Positions 32,653-39,475 of a stretch of DNA of 39,475 nucleotides are shown here, piece after piece. Positions within the stretch are counted from its first letter, which is position 1; each line of letters begins with the position of its first letter. The DNA is from Mesostigma viride (Eukaryota; Streptophyta; Mesostigmatophyceae; Mesostigmatales; Mesostigmataceae), in assembly GCA_009746045.1 (NCBI GenBank), contig RPFO01000137.1:35001-74475 (forward strand). Reading direction: 5' to 3'. The notes beneath the pieces were generated by a model. It was not told where the DNA came from. It ran no database searches and saw nothing but the letters and a program-made list of their open reading frames with translations. A program made the position numbers and the translations under genes.

Positions 32653-35600
32653 TTAGTTCCCATTAGTATGCACAGCCATCCAATCAATACTACCCACATG
32701 GCCAACCCCGATGAGTGCGAGGCGGCTGCGCGTGAGGAGCACGTTGGCGCGACGCGAGTCTTCCAGGAACCCCAGATACTGACCTGACTGCACGGCACTG
32801 AACACCACCACGTCCCGCTCGTACCCCTGAAACCCATCGATCGTAGATATGCGCACGTTGGGGTTGGGAAGCAGCTCCCGCAGCAGCTGCAGCTGGCCAT
32901 GGTAGGGCGTGAGCACCACCACCTGACTAGGGCTCAGCTTGCCGGCCGCAAGTAACAAGTCCACGACCGCAGAAACCACACCTGCCTCTGCCCGGTTCTT
33001 GTACGAGGTGCCCAGCGCGCGTCCCTCCTGCGAGTACGCCACGTGCACAAAGCAGCTGGGCTGGGCTGGGCGCGGCCAGGGGAACAGGCTGGGTGGCAGG
33101 GCACGCTCCGATGCCAGGCTCGGGTGGGACTCCAAGCGGCCATTATAGAACTAGAACATTTGGGAAGGAAAGGTTGCCAGATGCGGGTGCATGCGGTGCT
33201 GGACGCTCAAGAACACCCTGGGAGTGCTGTCCACCGCGTTCCAGCGGTGAAACAGGGACACCTCCAGCTCCGCCAGCGTCGGCAGGTCTGGACACTCCAG
33301 GGATGGGTACATCCTGGTGGCTGCCGGCGCACGCAGGGGAGTGGGGGCCAGCTGGGCCGGGTCCCCGATCAGCACCAGCCGACGACAAGAATGGGACAGC
33401 GCGGGCTCCGTCGCCTGCGTGGCCTCGTCGACCAGGACCATGTGGAACACCAGGGACCGGAGCAGGGGGTCTCCCGCGCCGTCACAAGTGGTGCAGACGA
33501 CCCGTGCTGCGCACAAGAGTCGGCCAGCGGCCGACCGGGAAAGAGGCTTGCCGGCTGCCCAATCGCCCTCGCCGCCCTGCGACAGCTGCCCTTGCAGGGT
33601 GATGTCGTGCAGATCGGGCGATGTGTTCGAGCTGGTGGCCGAGCCGCAGCACGTGCAGCCCGTCATCCCGCGCACGCCGCGCAATGTTGTCGACGGCGAT
33701 GTGGGTCGGCGCCACCACCAGCACCCGGGCCGCTGCTCTCCCCCCGTTCCGCCCTTCTTCGTCCTGGTCCTCCCGAGAGGCATCGTCGCTGCGGGACGGT
33801 CCAATGGCCAGGCGTGAGCCAGCGCCTTCACGCTGGCATTCGCGCAGCAACGCCGCCGCAACGTGGGTCTATCCCGTGCCGGGCGGCCTGTGGATCAACG
33901 CCACGGGGCCACGCAGCGCCAGCGGGACCGCGCGCCGCTGCAGGTCGTTTAGCTCGCCGCGGCCACCGTTGCCGTCATCAGCTCCCTCCCCATAACCGTC
34001 GCCGTTCACGTTCGGCCTGGCATCATCCTGTTGGTCGCCCTCGGGGCCGGCTCCCCGATCACGCGGCATGCCAGGTGGCAGCCAGAGAGGCAGGGAACGG
34101 GACAAGACGGCGCCGCCCTCGCTCATCCGAAGACAAGCCTCGACCACGCGCTTGTACACCACAATGTTGGGCAATGGTTCAACTCGCCATCGGTGGGTGG
34201 ATGCCCCACTCTCCACGTCCTGGCGGAACAGGTGCGATGAGGCGGGCCATGCCACCTGGACCGTCAGCGTGAGCGGCACCACTGCTGCGCCCACCACCTG
34301 TCCGATCTGCTGCTGCAGCTGCGGCGGTCGGCGGTCCTGCTGGGCAGCGCCGGCGCTCTGGCACTGCGTGACGAGACGCACCCACTGCCCGCGCTGGTAG
34401 CGACAACCAAGGGGCGCAGGCTGGGCGCCAGCCATGGCCACAAGGCGGTGGCTGCTCTCCGGCTGCTGGCTATCGCTGCTTGCATCCTCCCTGCGACCGG
34501 AAGGCCGGACCTGAAGACCCTCCAGGATGTGCGGGACAGCGGGGGATGCATCGCTCGGCCGATCGTTGCCCTGGGGATCTGGCGTGCGTAGCTGAGCACT
34601 CTCGGCCATCAACCCCAGCAGGTGCAAGTAGCCAAAATAGACGCTGTACTCCAGCGGCGCAGAGGCCTGCATCGCCGACGCGGGCACGGGGAAACGGCCC
34701 ACGACGGGATCAAACAGGACGCGAGCAACGTCCGCCCACAACCCACCACCCGGAAGCGAGGAACGTCCGCCCACAACCCACCGTCCGGCGCAACCGCCCA
34801 ACGGCACCAGACATCCCAACGCACAGGCGGGGCCTGCTGCACAAAGTGAAGCCACTCGCGCTCCCTCTGCCCTTGCGACGGAGACGGACGCGCGGCGGAC
34901 CGCTGTGTGAGCGCTTGCTGCAGCTGCTGGCATAACCCGCGAAAGGAAACCGGAGACAGCGCGTCCAGTTGAAAAATAAACAGCAGCCATTCCCACCACC
35001 AGCTGGCAGCCTGGCAGGCTGCCCCCCCCCCATCCCCCTCCTCTCTCCCTCCATAGATCTGTCCCCCCCGTACCCGACGCCGCATCCTCCCTGAAGAAAA
35101 GCAGCCAGCAGGACGCCTCCACTGCCTCCAGGAATGCGTCGTCAACGGCCAGCTGTTGCAGCTGCTGTCCTCGCTGCTGCACGCAGTTGCTTAAGAGCAT
35201 GCAGGGACTCCCAGGGACCCGTCTCAGGGACCGCGGAAGGAAATCCCGAGACGCCCTCTGTCCCATCCGACGTGTCCTGCTCCCATGCTACTCGCTGGCC
35301 CCCTCTCGCGGTTCCCACGCCCTCCCCGTCCCCGTCGATCCAAGCATCCTCCGGCCTCCACTCGAGCACCGCGGCCTCCAGCTGCGCACACGCGTTGGTC
35401 CGCATGTGCGGGTGCTGGACGTAGATGTCCGTGCGCAAGCATGCACTTGCGCTTGGTGATCCAAGGGCGCAGGGGCCGAAACGGGCTAGTGCCTGACACC
35501 AGCGCGCGGTGGGACCGCGTGAGATCATTACACCAAGCGGAGGCGGTCGAACAGGGCCGACGCGCCGGTGCCGCCGCCGGTACTGCCACGCCCGCCACCG

Positions 35601-35918
35601 CTACTGCTGGCCTCCGCCACGCTCGTGAACCAGAGAAAGGTGTTTCCCGGCTGGCCCTCGTAGATCTGGAGCAGCCCATCGCCCCCCATGTCTTGCAGCA
35701 GGATGGAGTAGAGCGGCGTGAGCACGTGGCGGAAGCTGTACCCAAACGCCTTGGAGAAGAAGTAGAGAGCCGCCGAGTGGTTCACGACGACCTGCTCCAA
35801 CCGCGGCGCCTCGCTTACGCCCCTCCCACCAGCACCGCTACTGCGGTCACCCCCGCTGCTGCTACTAGGCTGCCCGCTTGCCGTTGTCCGTCACAAAAAT
35901 TATCTCAATGCCCTGCAC
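32653..35918 (-). pseudogene. UPF1/SMUBP2-like SF1 helicase pseudogene
   Basis: The minus strand shows SF1B helicase motifs in order. LNDLQRRAVPLAL is the Q-motif region, followed by ALIHRPPGTG-stop-T in place of the Walker A GPPGTGKT. VLVVAPTHIAVDNIARRA is motif Ia and VLVDEATQATEP motif II (DEAxQ). Then come LVLIGDPAQLAPT (III), FLSVQHRMHPHLATFPSQMF (IV), TIDGFQGYERDVVVFSAV (V) and RRANVLLTRSRLALIGVG (VI). Breaks: TAG for the Walker A lysine at 33871-33869; a frame change near 33640; TAG at 33153-33151; a 35-bp tandem duplication at about 34727-34796; further frame changes near 35030 and 35190 and upstream of 35430. The 5' part (FFSKAFGYSFRHVL, RTDIYVQHPHMRTNA) is coding-like but unassigned. 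Family members unwind RNA or DNA in decay and repair; this copy cannot encode an active ATPase as it stands. Confidence 0.78.
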
Positions 35919-36048
35919 TCACGCTCCGGTGATGTGCTGGTCGCTTCCCTGGGCGGCACCCGATCCCCTCAGGTTCTGGTTCAGCTTCTGCTGGCCTCGC
36001 CTTCAGCTGGCCTTATGCCTCGCCTTGTGCTGGCGGGCAGTTGGGCTT

Positions 36049-38340
36049 TCACTTGTCACGGTTCCCCTGATCCCCTTGCGTGTGCCAGTGACTTCGAAAT
36101 TCATGGTTCTTGGCACAACTGGGATTCCTTCTCGTGCGTGGGATAAAGGGATAAAAAATGGCTACCCACACCACGTTCACGTGCGGACACCTGTCCTGCA
36201 AGGCCTCCATTTCTTCCGGCGTCACACCGCAACCGGCAACGTTCAGCACCCTCAGCCCCTTGCACTTTTTCGCCACCGCCCTGGCGCCCCTCCTCGTTAC
36301 ACCCGTGCAGTTATGTACGTCCAGCTCATCCAGCCTGCGGCAATGATCCCCCAACGCAATCATGCTTGCATCCGTGACGCCGGAACACCCATCCACCCAC
36401 ACCTTTTCCAGCAGTGGGCACTGCGTAGCGAGCGGCACAATGCCCCGGTCACCGACGGCACTTGCGTTCATTATGACAACTCTCAACCGAGGGCAGTGGT
36501 TTGCCAGCGCGGCAACGGTGTCGTCCGACAACGCGTCGCAATCCCACACATGCAGAACCTCCAGCGCGCCCAGATTGGGGGCCAGCGCTGCCAGCCCCTG
36601 CGGCGTGAAACCACCAGAGGCGACCACGTACAGCTCCCGCAGATGCTTGCAGCCGCTACCCACCATTGCAATGGCAGCGTCGGACAGACCCTGGCAGTTT
36701 TCCAGCGTCAAAGTTTCCAACTTCAGGCAGTTGCGCAGCACGCAGTTAAGCGCGTCGTCCCTCACGTGGGCCCCTTCTTTCAAGTCCGCGATGTCCAGGT
36801 GATGCAACTCGGGGCAATGCGTGCCGGCCGCCAGCACAGTGCAGTGACCCGCGTGAGACGCGGACAGTTTGAGTGTACGCAGGGCGGGGCAGTTCCTTAC
36901 GAGCTCCGCCACGCTGCCGTCCGTCACGCGATCACACCCAGACACACGCAGAATCCGTAGCTGCGGCCAATGGGATGACACCGCGCCAATGCCGGCATCC
37001 ATAACGCCGGTACCCGCCTCAATGGGCTCACTGCCGTCGTCATCATCATCGTCATCCTCATGGCTTGGCCCGCGCTCGCACCACGTTAGTTTCAGTTCCA
37101 GTTCCAGCTCCTCCAGCAACGGGCATCGCGCCGCGAATGCGGCAAGGATCGCGTCGGAGGCGGCGGGGTCCAATCTGATGCAAAGAGAAACGAGCAGCGA
37201 GCAACGGGAGGCGATTGATATTGCCATATTCTCGGTGAGGCGCGGGCTGTCGACGCGCAGTGACCGTAACTGCCGATAGCTGGCGGGGCCCAGTTGCACA
37301 TTCCCATCTGCGACGGCGTCGCCGAGATAAAGCCGGCGGAGCTGGTCACAGCGGGACAGTATTGCGGCCATGGCGACCGGGTCATCCTCTCTCCCGCAGA
37401 ATGCATAGTCCAGGGTCTCCAGCCTTGGGCAGTTCTGAGCGACCGCGAAAATGCTGTCGGTATTGATGGCCCGACAGACACTGACGTCTAGCGCCCGCAA
37501 CTCGGGGCACCCTTGTGCAATTGCCATTAGACCTTCGTCCGCCACAGACGTGCGGTGCATGTCCAAGTAACGCAGGCGCGGGCAATGCGTTGCGATTGCC
37601 GACATGCCGGCATTTCTCACCTTGGTGTGCGATACATTCAGATGCTCCAGTTGCTGGCACCCGGCAGCGACTGCCGACACGCCGGCATCTGTGATGGACG
37701 GGCAGCAGCCAACATCCAGGTGCTGTAGCTCCCCGCAGTTGGCTGCCACCGCATGCAATGCATCATCGCCCACGCTCTTGCAACCGTGCAGGTGCAGGCT
37801 CCGAAGCTGCCGGCAACGGGCGGCCACGTGGGTTATGACCGCGTCTGCAATGGGGAGCTTCCACCAGCGCTGGTACCGCGGGGGCCAACTCCCAGGGTGG
37901 CCCAAGTCCAACACCTGCAGATTTGGGCACTTGCCCGCCAGCCAGCGAAGAGCCTCCCCCTCGGCATGCCGCCCCCACTCCAGGCCGGCCAGGTCTTCGT
38001 CAGAGATCTTCTGCAGGGTTCGCAGGGAGGCGTCCACCAATGGCTTGAAGGTGCGGCATGATCCTCGCAGCCGTACCCGTTCAGGCAGCGGCATGTGTTT
38101 TATGATGAGCTCTCCCAGGCCAAGCGTGGATGCCACGTCGCAAAGGGTGGCCAGCCGCCGTCGCTTGCTTCGCAATGCATAAGGGTTGCCGTCCATTCGA
38201 TGTTTAATGGGTGGGCTTGCGCGTGAAATGCTCACAAGGGGCGGGGGGACTTGTCTTGCTGCTCCGTCCGATTCTTCAAGGGAGGCCCTGGATATGCCAG
38301 CGAATGGGATGCCAGCAAGTACAGTATCAGCCGTTCCCAT
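36049..38340 (-). CDS. F-box-like / cysteine-containing LRR protein, 763 aa
   Basis: One uninterrupted frame. Residues about 64-110 (LCDVASTLGLGELIIKHMPL, then ERVRLRGSCRTFKPLVDASL) resemble an F-box. From about 125 to 740 run about 20 LRRs of the AMN1/FBXL type, with the recurring pattern C-P-x-L-x-x-L-D-L/V and I-T-D-A-G-V-S-A-V-A. Such proteins usually act as substrate adaptors of SCF ubiquitin ligases in cytosol or nucleus; that role is inferred. An acidic run of eight Asp lies at about 428-435 in a loop between repeats, and RSKRRR at 57-62 is a candidate nuclear signal. The ATG at 38340 gives the full frame; ATG 38196 (MDGNPYALRSK) is an equally plausible start because residues 1-48 are low-complexity. 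The last 35 residues after VNVVW are unlike an LRR cap and may be intron read-through (GTAGCC). Confidence 0.85.
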   Translation of the reverse strand: MGTADTVLAGIPFAGISRASLEESDGAARQVPPPLVSISRASPPIKHRMDGNPYALRSKRRRLATLCDVASTLGLGELIIKHMPLPERVRLRGSCRTFKPLVDASLRTLQKISDEDLAGLEWGRHAEGEALRWLAGKCPNLQVLDLGHPGSWPPRYQRWWKLPIADAVITHVAARCRQLRSLHLHGCKSVGDDALHAVAANCGELQHLDVGCCPSITDAGVSAVAAGCQQLEHLNVSHTKVRNAGMSAIATHCPRLRYLDMHRTSVADEGLMAIAQGCPELRALDVSVCRAINTDSIFAVAQNCPRLETLDYAFCGREDDPVAMAAILSRCDQLRRLYLGDAVADGNVQLGPASYRQLRSLRVDSPRLTENMAISIASRCSLLVSLCIRLDPAASDAILAAFAARCPLLEELELELKLTWCERGPSHEDDDDDDDGSEPIEAGTGVMDAGIGAVSSHWPQLRILRVSGCDRVTDGSVAELVRNCPALRTLKLSASHAGHCTVLAAGTHCPELHHLDIADLKEGAHVRDDALNCVLRNCLKLETLTLENCQGLSDAAIAMVGSGCKHLRELYVVASGGFTPQGLAALAPNLGALEVLHVWDCDALSDDTVAALANHCPRLRVVIMNASAVGDRGIVPLATQCPLLEKVWVDGCSGVTDASMIALGDHCRRLDELDVHNCTGVTRRGARAVAKKCKGLRVLNVAGCGVTPEEMEALQDRCPHVNVVWVAIFYPFIPRTRRNPSCAKNHEFRSHWHTQGDQGNRDK

Positions 38341-39090
38341 GTCAGCAAGGGTAGAACCTGCGCATGGTCACAATGGTGTAAACGTGGCAAAGACGATGGC
38401 TGCTGACTGCTGATTCGCTTGTGCGTCGCAAATGCCACGCGCAAAGCTTCACCCGTACAGCAACAGAGGATGCTGCTGCTATGAACTAGGCTTGGAGCCT
38501 CGTGTTCTATCAGCGACGCGTAAGAGAGGAGGCTTTTCGGTGTCCAAATGAGAAGCTGAAGGAACCATTTTCTCCACCTCACAAAGGGCTAACCTTTAGT
38601 TCGAAAGTGCCTGGTGTTGCTTCACCTGTACAAGGGAAACACACACAGAGACGGATGCAGAGGCGTGTCAGCATAAATGGCCTATGCTTTGGCATATTAT
38701 GAAGGAGGGAGGGGGTAAGTTGATTGTACTACTCAAAAGAAACCTGACCTCCTCGAAATTAGCTAGCGATAGGCGCCGAGCTGGTCCAGCTAAATCTGTT
38801 ATTTTGCTTATTTATTTCCACGTCAAGGGAATGTTGGCGCGGGAACATGAATAATTTATGAAAACAAACGTATATATCACACCAACTGGCCCGTATGCAG
38901 AAGCTGCACGGCCTTGGCGCTTGGGTAGTAGGCTTCGCAAGGGCGCCCTCCGATACGGGGTCCATTTGCCCAGTTCTGTTCAGGTACCATGTCAACGTTT
39001 CGTAACTGATTCTCCAAGCAGGAACGGATTAAAATGCCAAGCTGAAAACCAATCTAATCACGACTTAAGGCTTACACGCAGCAAGGGTTA
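38341..39090. other. Non-coding, upstream of the LRR gene
   Basis: Contains the presumed promoter side of the minus-strand LRR gene. No TATA box or other motif could be singled out, and no other gene is supported. Confidence 0.4.
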
Positions 39091-39475
39091 GTGAGTGAGT
39101 GAGTGAGTGTGTGAGAGAGGGAGAGGGAGAGGGAGAGAGAGAGGGAGAGGGAGAGGGAGAGGGAGAGGGAGAGGGAGAGGGAGGAGGAGAGGGAGAGGGA
39201 GAGGGAGAGGGAGAGGAGAGGGAGAGGGAGAGGGAGAGGGAGAGGGAGAGGGAGAGGGAGAGGGAGAGGGAGAGGAGAGGGAGAGGGGAGGGAGAGGGAG
39301 AGGGGGAGGGGGAGGGGGAGGGGGAGGGGGAGGGGGGGGGGGGGAGGGGGAGGGGGAGGGGAGGGGGAGGGGGAGGGGAGGGGGAGGGGGAGGGGGAGGG
39401 GGAGGGGGAGGGGGAGGGGAGGGGGAGGGGAGGGGGAGGGGAGGGGAGGGGGAGGGGGAGGGGGAGGGGGAGGGA
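39091..39475. repeat. Purine-only (GAGGGA/GAGGGG)n array, runs off the window
   Basis: GTGAGTGAGTGAGTG leads into GAGAGGGAGAGGGAGA, which after about 39300 changes to GAGGGGGAGGGGGAGGGG with a run of 12 G near 39338. The + strand is entirely purine from about 39110. It has G-quadruplex and triplex (H-DNA) potential. It is cut by the window end. Confidence 0.97.

Noticed and set aside
39091-39475. Telomere or subtelomere
   Set aside because: The unit GAGGGA/GAGGGG drifts gradually and is not a plant or algal telomere repeat (TTTAGGG, TTAGGG or TTTTAGGG).

Overview
This is nuclear DNA of a eukaryote, most likely a green alga (or another archaeplastid) that keeps plastid peptidoglycan genes. 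The reasons are a multi-exon gene with GT-AG introns encoding a MurG-type glycosyltransferase, a large F-box-like/leucine-rich-repeat protein, a UPF1/SMUBP2-like helicase relic, non-LTR retrotransposon debris and very abundant micro- and minisatellites. There is no operon structure, Shine-Dalgarno pattern or bacterial gene density. The species cannot be fixed from the window. All repeat counts were made by eye.

Layout. (1) 1-10.9 kb: eight exons of the MurG-like gene on the + strand (1730-10660); the 5' exons lie outside the window or were not recognised. Its introns carry minisatellites. At four exon/intron junctions the exon end plus its 5' splice site has been tandemly copied into the intron. 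(2) 11-19 kb: a retrotransposon graveyard. A LINE-like ORF1 copy is split by a 3387-bp element (12606-15992) with perfect 14-bp terminal inverted repeats. Removing that element plus one copy of a 2-bp AT duplication restores the ORF1 reading frame across the junction. The element carries a degenerate satellite, a G-rich minisatellite and a zinc-ribbon-like ORF. Two MITE-like elements follow. (3) 19.8-24 kb: an intact single-exon unknown gene on the - strand, an intronless flavin-monooxygenase-like pseudogene flanked by oppositely oriented copies of a dispersed repeat, and a possible small two-exon gene. (4) 24-32 kb: nested LINE fragments (ORF1 and ORF2), several 3' ends with the same hairpin (stem CTCC(C), loop CAAC) followed by (TTAA)n, and a 500-bp (ATCC)n array. 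(5) 32.6-38.4 kb, - strand: a decayed SF1 helicase gene whose Walker A lysine codon is a stop, then an intact 763-codon F-box-like/LRR gene. (6) 39.1 kb to the end: a purine-only (GAGGGA/GAGGGG)n array.

The genes do not form one pathway. The MurG-like protein probably acts in plastid peptidoglycan synthesis, the LRR protein is a probable ubiquitin-ligase adaptor, and the remainder is mobile-element or pseudogene material. The points most worth following are the splice-junction-derived repeats, the TIR element inside the ORF1, and the shared 3' hairpin/(TTAA)n ends of two repeat families.
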